From JBFJWU01 sp041623475 [NCBI: bacterium] (lineage in GTDB: Bacteria; J088): 7,309 nucleotides of DNA. The translations under genes and the position numbers were made by a program. A model generated the notes under the pieces. That model did not search any database and was not told the DNA's origin. It worked only from the letters and a program-made list of their open reading frames with translations. Each line of letters begins with the position of its first letter. The first letter of the stretch is position 1. This document shows, piece by piece, positions 1 through 5,444 of the stretch. The stretch spans positions 1-7,309 of the forward strand of contig JBFJWU010000167.1 in assembly GCA_041623475.1 (NCBI GenBank), in the 5' to 3' direction.

Positions 1-358
1 ACCCTGCGAGACTCGACGGGCGTTTTGAATGATTGGTGGTAGATTTTGACGTTCGGAAATGCTGGCGGCGATGCGTCCCCGACCGTCGAAATGGAGAGCG
101 CCAGACAAATCGCCAAGAGGAACTTCAAAAATCCACCTTACATGGACTAGAACGAATCCCGGTTCGGCGATATGTCGCCGGGGATTCGGTCGATTGTAGA
201 ATTGTTGACCCAGCATATCTGCTCATGAACCCCATCCTAGCAACGATATGTGAATTTTCCAAGGGTCCAGGTTGTCTGCTTAGCATTTGACTAGCGTCTA
301 TATAGCACGCAGGCATTGTCTACCGATCATGCAGCCAATTTCTGGTGATTCCCACTGC
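1..358. other. Gene-free, less GC-rich stretch with one strong hairpin
   Basis: No coding region can be supported here. The short open frames (for example plus 33-290 and minus 125-316) give proteins with no recognisable motif and have no clear ribosome binding site. Base composition is visibly less GC-rich than in the genes to the right. The only clear structure is a two-part hairpin at 153-188. The stretch follows the stop codon of the broken SRPBCC gene (minus strand, 359-361), but no GC-rich stem followed by a T-run marks an operon terminator. It may be an intergenic region or decayed mobile DNA. Confidence 0.5.
153..188. other. Interrupted hairpin, 8 + 6 bp stem
   Basis: CGAATCCC (153-160) is perfectly complementary to GGGATTCG (181-188). 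Inside it CGGCGA (165-170) pairs with TCGCCG (175-180) around a TATG loop. The only unpaired stem bases are GGTT at 161-164. No T-run follows on either strand, so it does not look like an intrinsic terminator. It could be a structured RNA segment or a relic of a palindromic repeat. Its function is unknown. Confidence 0.5.
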
Positions 359-752
359 TCAAACCGTCCCGAACTGCCTTTGCAGGACGCGGTGGCGGTG
401 GTTGAAGAGTTGGGTGACCACAAATCGGGATGCAAACCGGGGTAGCTTGGGGATGAATTCCAGGTCGTCGGTGATTTTGCAGTGGCCGGGGGTGGTTTCG
501 CGGACTTCGCGGATGTGGCGCCACAGTTTCATGGCACCCATCGGGGATTGTTCGACGAACCGGCCGGTCGGGTCCAGCTCCAGCAGGGTCAGGTCGGAAT
601 GATCAAACGGGATGATCCCCAACAGTTTGATCGGTATGCGGGCGATGGGCTGGCCGATGGGGACGTTCTGCAGGTTTAACCCGCACTATTCACCACGGTT
701 TGTTTCGAAGGTGCTGCGAATGCGGTGTCCAGTATGCGGCTGGACTGAAAAG

Positions 753-768
753 CGCAGCCGTAGCTGCG
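753..768. other. Hairpin with flanking A and T runs inside the element
   Basis: CGCAGC (753-758) pairs with GCTGCG (763-768) around CGTA. AAAA (748-751) lies upstream and TTTT (769-772) immediately downstream, so the stem can extend with one bulged G at 752. The short GC stem followed by a T-run resembles a weak bidirectional intrinsic terminator. A role in ending transcription that enters the element is possible but unproven. Confidence 0.4.
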
Positions 769-794
769 TTTTGAAGGAAGACGGGTGCTGGTCG

Positions 795-815
795 CCGCAT
801 GCGTGGTGCATGCGG
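795..815. other. Perfect 8-bp-stem hairpin inside the element
   Basis: CCGCATGC (795-802) is complementary to GCATGCGG (808-815) around a 5-nt loop GTGGT. No T-run follows. It lies near the centre of the inserted element and would fold stably on either strand, as palindromic cores of MITE-like repeats often do. Confidence 0.45.
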
Positions 816-1133
816 AGCAAAAACAGAGTGACGTGGTTCGCGGTCCTGACTTGTCCATGCGGCCTGTCACTTGATTTTCTCCTCGACCATAGCTACGACT
901 ATGCTCTCGCCTCCAAATCTTCGCGACAGGCCACCTTGCCGGCGTCATGACTCGCGACCGTGGTGAATAGTGCGGGTTAGGGCGGCGACATCGTCCGGTG
1001 GCTCCATGCTCATCAATGGGGCCAGTTCGGCGCGGATGCCGTCGGGTGAGGTCGCCCAGGCCCAGACATCGGCCTGCGGGGCCGCCAGGTGCGACTGGAA
1101 ATAAAGTTTTACTGGCGGTTGTTTGGCCGTCGG

Positions 1134-2177
1134 TCAGTCCGTGTAGAACTGCTTGCAGTACTTGCGATAGATCCCGATGGGGCCGTCGCCCTCAGCCAGT
1201 GGTGGCGGGTCGATCCAGCGCTTGTTTTCCCAGATGATGAAGTCGGACTTGACCTCGGCGACAAATGCCTTGAACGAAAACGCCAGGATGATGCTGGTGG
1301 CCAGCGATTTGGGCATGATCTTCATCGCCGGGTGGAATTTGCCGGGGTTTTCGATTTTCTGGACCAGCATGCCCAGGCGGAGTTCGACCATGCCGTCGCT
1401 GGTGGGCATGGGCATGACAAAGTTCTTGCTGCGCATGCCGTACACAGGTACGTGGATATCGACGACGGAATAGCCCAGGCCCAAAACGTGGGCCTGGAAC
1501 TCGACCTGGACCGCATCATTGCCAGGCAGGCGGTCGTCGTTCAGTTCCATAGCGTATTTGGCCCGCAGGACCGGGCCGTCGACTTCGGGTTTTTCGACGA
1601 CTTTGACGGCTTCGTAGCCGTGGATATGGACAAAGTGGCCGATATCCACGGAATTTTCGCTGATTTCCTGGGGATGGGACTTCAGGACCAGGATGTCCTG
1701 TTTCATCTTTGACCAGCCGTCCAGCTCGACCTCGGGGACGTTCCAGTCGGGTTCGATCCGGTCGGGGTGGTAATAGACCACGATCATGCCGTGGGTCTCG
1801 TGGACCGGCCAGCTGTACAGCTTGGCCGCCGGCGGTGGTTTGCTGTCGTATCCGGTGGCGACGCAGGCGCCGTCGTGGTTGAACTTGAAGCCATGGAACG
1901 GGCAGCGCAGGTCTTCGCCTTCGACGGTACCGCCGTGGGCAAAATTGGCCCCCAGGTGCGGGCAGTAGGCGTCGACGACCGACACTTTGCCGGATTCGCT
2001 GCGAAAAATGACGACTTTCTGGTCGGCGATTGTCTTTTCGACAACCTGCCCGGGTTTTACCTCGCTGGACCAGGCGATGGTGTACCAGGCAATTGGATGC
2101 TGGCCAATTTCCATCCGGTCTTCTGCTTTTTTGCTGCCGGCTGCGCCCCGTTCGCTTTCACGTGCCTGTGCGTCCAT
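1134..2177 (-). CDS. Rieske [2Fe-2S] non-haem iron oxygenase, KshA/Neverland/SdmA-type
   Basis: This is a 347-aa terminal oxygenase component of a steroid- or sterol-acting Rieske system. The Rieske domain covers about residues 28-135, with C72-P-H74 and C92-P-F-H95 (CxH-x17-CxxH) as cluster ligands. The mononuclear iron site is E174-N-S-V-D178-I-G-H181-F-V-H-I-H186, with the DxxHxxxxH pattern; D312 in the SDFIIWENKRW segment is the likely third ligand. The C-terminus (DGPIGIYRKYCKQFYTD) matches the ending shared by 3-ketosteroid 9-alpha-hydroxylase KshA, the cholesterol 7-desaturases Neverland/DAF-36 and the sterol C-4 demethylase SdmA. The exact reaction (9-alpha hydroxylation, 7,8-desaturation or C-4 methyl oxidation) cannot be chosen from sequence alone. 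No reductase is encoded nearby, so electrons must come from an unlinked partner. The chosen ATG (2177) has GGGGAG 11 nt upstream; an inner ATG at 2114 has no better site and would remove a charged 21-residue tail. The gene lies 134 nt after the 5-alpha-reductase gene and just before the SRPBCC remnant. Confidence 0.95.
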   Translation of the reverse strand: MDAQARESERGAAGSKKAEDRMEIGQHPIAWYTIAWSSEVKPGQVVEKTIADQKVVIFRSESGKVSVVDAYCPHLGANFAHGGTVEGEDLRCPFHGFKFNHDGACVATGYDSKPPPAAKLYSWPVHETHGMIVVYYHPDRIEPDWNVPEVELDGWSKMKQDILVLKSHPQEISENSVDIGHFVHIHGYEAVKVVEKPEVDGPVLRAKYAMELNDDRLPGNDAVQVEFQAHVLGLGYSVVDIHVPVYGMRSKNFVMPMPTSDGMVELRLGMLVQKIENPGKFHPAMKIMPKSLATSIILAFSFKAFVAEVKSDFIIWENKRWIDPPPLAEGDGPIGIYRKYCKQFYTD

Positions 2178-2243
2178 CGGTTCGGAAACTCCCCAAAGAA
2201 TTTAGCGGGTTCAAAAACAACTGTACTTAGAGTAACGCCTGTG

Positions 2244-2271
2244 GATATAGATGCAATTTGACGAGGGTCAA
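2244..2271 (-). promoter_or_regulatory. Possible internal promoter before the Rieske gene
   Basis: On the minus strand TTGACC (2271-2266) and TATATC (2249-2244) are separated by 16 nt, close to a sigma-70-type -35/-10 pair. They lie in the 134-nt gap between the 5-alpha-reductase stop and the Rieske start, a locally AT-rich stretch. The gap is much wider than the other gaps in this operon (44 and about 21 nt). A CCCGGG palindrome pair (2306-2311 and 2321-2326) overlaps the preceding stop but lacks an adjacent T-run. The Rieske gene may therefore have its own start site; this rests on a pattern match only. Confidence 0.3.
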
Positions 2272-2311
2272 TAATCGACCAATTGGTAAAAGATTTCCCC
2301 GCAGCCCCGGG

Positions 2312-3088
2312 CTACATCACCCCGGGAATCACGGCTTTCCGGTCTTGCGGATAGTCGTCGAATTTTTCGTGGTACCACTTGTGGTGGTTCAGGCCGTGGC
2401 TGCCCAGGTTAAACAGGGTGAACAGGGCAAATGACAGGCCAGCAAACGACCAGGTCAGGATCGCCCAGCCGAACCACATGACGATTTCGCCAAAGTAGTT
2501 GGGGCACGAGATCTGCTCGTACAGCCAGCCACGGGGGATCTTGTAACCGGTTTCGCCCGGGGCCCGCAGGTTGAGCAGCATCTGGTCGGCTTTGCGGTTG
2601 ATGTACCAGCCGGCATAAAAGATCATCGTGCCGATGATAAACCGGGGATCGACCAGCCAGCTGGTGTCCCAGGTGCCAAAGTGCCCGACCCAGGCACCGT
2701 TGACGAATGCGTTGACGCTGTTGTAAAAGAACGCCGCCACCGTGATCATCAGGTAGATGCCCTTGGTGCTGTGACGGGTGCGGAACGGGTACAGGAACGT
2801 CCGATCCACATAGTGGGTCATCCAGATGAACGTCAGGACCATGGGTACGGTCTGGCCAAAGTTCTGGCCGACCAGGACATAAAACAGGAACAGCAGGACC
2901 ACCGGCGATTCCATGACCATCCAGGACAGGTGATACGGTCCTTTGGGTCCGAGGTTCGTCTTGTAACGGCCGCCCAGGGGCGCAGGAATGACGCGCTCTG
3001 ACAGGATCGTGAACAGGCCAAAGAAAATAATGCCCCAGGCTGCAGGCCGGTGCATGGCCTGCAGCTCTGACCACGGTATGTCCGGCAT
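2312..3088 (-). CDS. Membrane 3-oxo-5-alpha-steroid 4-dehydrogenase (SRD5A/DET2 family)
   Basis: This 258-aa polytopic membrane protein matches steroid 5-alpha-reductases in length (human type 1 is 259 aa) and in motifs. These NADPH-dependent enzymes reduce the 4,5 double bond of 3-oxo-4-ene steroids. Visible landmarks are ESP at 60-62 and HYVDRTFLYP at 92-101, whose E60 and Y93 correspond to the catalytic Glu and Tyr of the human enzymes. Next come NRKADQMLLNLR at 164-175 and a cofactor-side block at 180-205 (GYKIPRGWLYEQIS, then CPNYFGEI). The C-terminus is HHKWYHEKFDDYPQDRKAVIPG at about 235-256, almost the eukaryotic signature. Several hydrophobic segments (about 16-30, 60-75, 108-125, 150-163, 203-226) fit an inner-membrane protein. 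It starts 44 nt after the isomerase stop, consistent with one transcript. No strong Shine-Dalgarno precedes ATG 3088; an alternative ATG at 3055 would remove 11 residues. Related enoyl-reductase families share this fold, so a sterol double bond other than delta-4 is possible. Confidence 0.93.
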   Translation of the reverse strand: MPDIPWSELQAMHRPAAWGIIFFGLFTILSERVIPAPLGGRYKTNLGPKGPYHLSWMVMESPVVLLFLFYVLVGQNFGQTVPMVLTFIWMTHYVDRTFLYPFRTRHSTKGIYLMITVAAFFYNSVNAFVNGAWVGHFGTWDTSWLVDPRFIIGTMIFYAGWYINRKADQMLLNLRAPGETGYKIPRGWLYEQISCPNYFGEIVMWFGWAILTWSFAGLSFALFTLFNLGSHGLNHHKWYHEKFDDYPQDRKAVIPGVM

Positions 3089-3132
3089 CGCTGAGGTTCG
3101 TCTGGTTAGCTAACGGGCCAGGTTCGGTCGAA

Positions 3133-3705
3133 TCAGATCTTGCCTTGCCGCAGCTCTTTGACGACAAGTTCGCCGTACCGCTTGAACGTACGACCGAACG
3201 TGCGCAGGTCCAGCGTGCTGAACACCGTGTCGGCCAGCCCAAACGGCAGCATGGCCGGGATCGGTCCGCGAGCGTATTCCAGCATCCAGCCGTCTTCGGG
3301 AATGCGATAGCCTTTGACATCGCCGTCGTGCAGGACCATATACGGCTTTCCCGGGACATAGGATTCCCGCTCGGTATTGCCTTCTTTGTACAGCACCAGT
3401 TCGCCGCGAATCATAAAGTCATAGACACTGGCGCCGTAGCGACCGCTGTGGCCCTCTGTGCCGATCGGGGTGCCGAAAAAGATCACGTATTCGCTGAGCG
3501 ATGCGTGCAGCAGGTGCAGTTGGCCCATGGCGCCACCGGCATTGTTAAAGATCCAGTCGCGCGGGCCATCGTCGATGTGGTCCGGGTAACGGTCTTTCAG
3601 TTCTTTGGTGATGAAATCGAACTTCGATTCCAGGTCCAGGCTTTTTTTGCGCACAGCGCTTAGGACAATTTCATTCAGCTCATCGGGATCAAAAATGTAA
3701 CCCAT
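3133..3705 (-). CDS. erg2: ERG2/sigma-1-receptor-family sterol C-8 (delta8-delta7) isomerase
   Basis: This 190-aa protein clearly belongs to the ERG2/sigma-1 receptor family, which in fungi shifts the sterol 8,9 double bond to 7,8. The central block at 54-90 (NNAGGAMGQLHLLHASLSEY, then VIFFGTPIGTEGHSGRY) closely follows the human sigma-1 sequence. So does the segment at 141-165 (MLEYARGPIP, then GLADTVFSTLD). D96 and E143 occupy the positions of the paired acidic residues that line the sigma-1 ligand site (D126 and E172) and are needed for ERG2 catalysis. The N-terminus is charged and lacks the membrane anchor of the yeast and human proteins, so it is probably soluble or peripherally bound. 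The start is well supported: AGGAG (3718-3714) stands 8 nt before ATG 3705. A longer frame from 3840 adds 45 residues with no homology and a poorer site. It is the first gene of the leftward operon, divergent from the hydrolase operon. Confidence 0.95.
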   Translation of the reverse strand: MGYIFDPDELNEIVLSAVRKKSLDLESKFDFITKELKDRYPDHIDDGPRDWIFNNAGGAMGQLHLLHASLSEYVIFFGTPIGTEGHSGRYGASVYDFMIRGELVLYKEGNTERESYVPGKPYMVLHDGDVKGYRIPEDGWMLEYARGPIPAMLPFGLADTVFSTLDLRTFGRTFKRYGELVVKELRQGKI

Positions 3706-4061
3706 GGTCGATTCTCCTGTCGTTGACCGCACGGCGGTCCAGATCTGTTCAAAGTTTTTTGATTGATTATTGATGGTCCCGGTGTGACCGGGGCTGCCAA
3801 AACAGTGTGCCACATCAACGGGGATTTCTTCGATCTGCATTGAACGTATATTTTTTGCGCAGGCCCGCGATTGACCGCGATGCGTACCGGCAAATGTGTC
3901 GGTCCGTGCGACGAATCGGCGTTGATCCGCTAACCTGAGATCCTTGTTCAGAAACCAGGGACCAAAGCGGGACCGATTGTGAAACTTGACAACAAGACGG
4001 ATCTGACAGCCAGTGGCATCGGGCTGCAGCGAGATGCCCGCGTGGCCGGGGTGGCGCGGGA
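3706..4061. promoter_or_regulatory. Divergent intergenic region between the two operons
   Basis: This 356-bp region separates the leftward isomerase operon from the rightward hydrolase operon and must hold both promoters unless each is read from farther away. Two AT-rich patches stand out, 3751-3774 (including a TTTTTTGATTGATTATTGAT run) and 3846-3856 (GTATATTTTTT). The second gives TATACG on the minus strand, usable as a -10, but no good -35 lies 16-18 nt upstream. On the plus strand a perfect TTGACA (3986-3991) has no matching -10 at the right distance. No clear operator palindrome is seen. The region is suited to shared control by one regulator; none is encoded in the window. Confidence 0.4.
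3714..3718 (-). promoter_or_regulatory. Ribosome binding site fixing the isomerase start
   Basis: The minus strand reads AGGAG followed by 8 nt and ATG (3705). It is the best Shine-Dalgarno match in the window and decides for the 190-residue isomerase over a 235-residue version starting at 3840. Confidence 0.8.
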
Positions 4062-4065
4062 ATGA
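3979..4065 (+). CDS. Possible 28-codon leader ORF coupled to the hydrolase gene
   Basis: A GTG-initiated frame of 28 codons ends in TGA (4063-4065), overlapping the hydrolase ATG (4062-4064) as ATGA. GCGGGA lies about 6 nt before the GTG. The predicted peptide begins VKLDNKTDLTASGIGLQRDA and matches no family I know. The hydrolase itself has only a weak purine-rich site (GGCGCGGGA), so coupling through this frame would make sense. The overlap may equally be chance, as short open frames are common at this GC content. Confidence 0.25.
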   Translation: MKLDNKTDLTASGIGLQRDARVAGVARE

Positions 4066-5444
4066 AACGATTTATCGCAGTGGCCGTGGCGATCCTGCCG
4101 GTAATGGGCATTGTCGCCGCGTACCTGGCAACACCATTGGCGATGGTCGGGGCCGGGCTGGCCGCAAAGACGGTCTGTTCGCAGGTCTTCCTGGCGGACC
4201 GCTCAGTCGATGATGTGCTGGCCGAGGAACTGGGTCCGTACTGGTACGTCGGTGCCGAAGTCAACCGGGAACGGCGAAGTGTTACGGGGCACGTGATGCG
4301 GGCGTGGCAGCGGCTGGCGATCTATCGTCCGGGGTTCGGCTGCACGCTGGTGCCCGGTCTGGACCTGGACGCCGCGACGCCGGTGCCCGACCTGTCCGGT
4401 TGGCAGGCGGCGACCACGCAGGCGGTTGAGTGGCCGGCACCCGCGACCGGCGGCGATTACGGGCAACTGGACCGGGCCATCGACCTGGCATTCAGCGAAC
4501 ACCCCAACGGACTGCCGACGCGAACGCGGGCAGTAATCGTCGTCCAGCACGGGCAGGTACTGGCCGAACGTTATGCGCCGGGCATCGATGCGGGCCAGCG
4601 GCAGCGCGGCTGGTCGATGTCCAAAAGTGTGCTGGGAACGCTGGTCGGTATGCGGGTCCGGGACGGCAAGCTGTCGCCTGACCAGCCGGTTGTCCACGGC
4701 GGCTGGGCTGCGGATGATCCACGGACGGGAATCACCGTCCGCGACCTGATCCAGATGAGCAGTGGCCTGGAATTTGACGAGACGTACGGGGCCAATGGTG
4801 ACCCGGCGCGACTGTTGTACGGTACGCCGGATGCCGCCGGTTTTGCCGCGGGCAAACCGTTGGTGCATACGCCAGGTTCCAAGTGGCTGTATTCCAGCGG
4901 CACAAGCAACCTGCTGGCCTGGGTACTGCGGCGTTCATTTGAAAGTGATGACGATTATTGGCGGTACCCCTACGAGCGACTGTTCGCACCGGCCGGGATG
5001 ACATCGGCGGTGTTCGAGGTGGATGCCAGCGGGACCTTTATCGGTTCGTCATGGATGTTCGCAACGCCCAGGGACTGGACGCGGCTGGGGCTGCTGTACC
5101 TGGACAACGGCATGGCTGGCGGGCAGCAGATCATCGATCCCGACTGGGTCCGGTTTTCGGTGGCCGCGGCACCCGCTGCGCCCGATGGCAAGTACGGGGC
5201 CCACTGGTGGACCAACGACGGCCAGCGTAACGGGCTTCCCGGAATGTATCCAAAATTGCCCGAGGATGCCTATTTTGCGATTGGTTACGAGGGGCAGATT
5301 GTCGCCGTCTTCCCGGCGCGCAACCTGGTTGTGACGCGGATGGGACTGAGCCACAAAGACGCGTGGAACAACGAACGGTTTCTGGCGAATGTCCTGGATG
5401 CGCTGGAGCTTGACCAGTCGGCAGCAAAGGATGGTGGCGAATGA
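4062..5444 (+). CDS. Exported serine hydrolase, beta-lactamase/NylB-like fold
   Basis: This 460-aa enzyme belongs to the class C beta-lactamase-like serine hydrolases (esterases and 6-aminohexanoate-dimer hydrolase relatives). A hydrophobic N-terminus (about 4-35) should target it to the periplasm or membrane; the following AAKTVCSQVF recalls a conserved element of this subfamily, and there is no proper lipobox. The nucleophile motif is S185-M-S-K188 (SxxK) in GWSMSKSVLGTLVG. Y277 in KWLYSSGTSN is the general-base position, with YSS in place of the YxN of true beta-lactamases, as in related esterases. The third motif is G408-Y-E-G-Q412 within AIGYEGQIVAVFP, in place of KTG. TPRDWTRLGLLYLDNG (335-350) is also typical. 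The natural substrate is unknown; the setting suggests an ester or amide linked to steroid or lipid metabolism. It starts 356 nt from the divergent isomerase gene and overlaps the next gene by 4 bp (ATGA), implying co-translation. Confidence 0.93.
   Translation: MKRFIAVAVAILPVMGIVAAYLATPLAMVGAGLAAKTVCSQVFLADRSVDDVLAEELGPYWYVGAEVNRERRSVTGHVMRAWQRLAIYRPGFGCTLVPGLDLDAATPVPDLSGWQAATTQAVEWPAPATGGDYGQLDRAIDLAFSEHPNGLPTRTRAVIVVQHGQVLAERYAPGIDAGQRQRGWSMSKSVLGTLVGMRVRDGKLSPDQPVVHGGWAADDPRTGITVRDLIQMSSGLEFDETYGANGDPARLLYGTPDAAGFAAGKPLVHTPGSKWLYSSGTSNLLAWVLRRSFESDDDYWRYPYERLFAPAGMTSAVFEVDASGTFIGSSWMFATPRDWTRLGLLYLDNGMAGGQQIIDPDWVRFSVAAAPAAPDGKYGAHWWTNDGQRNGLPGMYPKLPEDAYFAIGYEGQIVAVFPARNLVVTRMGLSHKDAWNNERFLANVLDALELDQSAAKDGGE

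Larger units (their letters stand above)
680..976. mobile_element. 297-bp MITE-like non-autonomous element with 20-bp TIRs
   Basis: The ends are perfect inverted repeats: CCCGCACTATTCACCACGGT at 680-699 and its reverse complement at 957-976. They are flanked by TTAA (676-679) and TTAG (977-980), a 4-bp target duplication with one changed base. Because TTAA/CTAA is itself near-palindromic, the visible inverted identity extends to 23 bp (677-699 and 957-979). The insertion splits a SRPBCC gene whose frame is restored by precise removal, which independently confirms both ends. There is no transposase; the element is too short for one and has no convincing coding frame. The interior holds three hairpins (753-768, 795-815, 888-903). 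TIRs starting CCC with TTAA-like 4-bp targets recall the IS1380/piggyBac group; that family assignment is inference. Confidence 0.85.
359..1112 (-). pseudogene. SRPBCC (START-fold) ligand-binding protein, broken by an inserted element
   Basis: The minus strand carries two halves of one gene. The N-terminal half (1112-977) reads KLYFQSHLAAPQADVWAWAT and continues SPDGIRAELAPLMSMEPP. The C-terminal half (679-359) contains VPIGQPIARIPIKLLGIIPF, then a DLTLLELDPTGRF stretch, an SPMGAMKLWRH stretch, and ends RHRVLQRQFGTV-stop. This order (ADVW..SPEG start, middle IPFDxxDL, xERSxM-like segment, terminal RHRxLxxxFG) is typical of single-domain SRPBCC proteins of about 150 residues. A 297-bp element separates the halves. 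Deleting it with one 4-bp target copy gives 453 nt, exactly 150 codons plus stop, in frame. With the element present, translation ends at a TGA about ten codons into it. No ATG, GTG or TTG lies between the Rieske stop (1134) and the conserved N-terminus; the expected start position is GTA at 1112-1110, and no Shine-Dalgarno is visible. The family binds hydrophobic ligands; a sterol-binding role is inferred only from the operon. Confidence 0.85.

Noticed and set aside
150-190. tRNA-like T-arm suggested by CGAATCCC near GGTTCG
   Set aside because: No acceptor, D or anticodon arms can be built around it; the bases instead form one long hairpin.
33-290. 85-residue plus-strand frame in the left flank
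   Set aside because: No family resemblance, no convincing ribosome site and no partner genes.
612-950. Small coding regions inside the MITE-like element (plus 612-950, minus 676-948)
   Set aside because: They cross the terminal repeats or start outside the element and show no motif; the element interior is dominated by hairpins.
1089-1712. 207-residue plus-strand frame opposite the Rieske gene
   Set aside because: It is antisense to an intact, motif-complete oxygenase and has no recognisable motif; open antisense frames are expected in GC-rich genes.
2305-2326. Intrinsic terminator at the end of the 5-alpha-reductase gene
   Set aside because: Only a 6-bp CCCGGG pair overlapping the stop codon is present, and the nearest T-run on the minus strand is more than 10 nt away.
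2409-3359. 316-residue minus-strand frame overlapping the 5-alpha-reductase and isomerase genes
   Set aside because: It is a shifted-frame shadow of both genes, rich in R, P and G, without any domain of its own.
3133-3840. Longer, 235-residue version of the isomerase starting at 3840
   Set aside because: The extra 45 residues show no family similarity, and AGGAG stands 8 nt before the ATG at 3705, so the 190-residue start is used.
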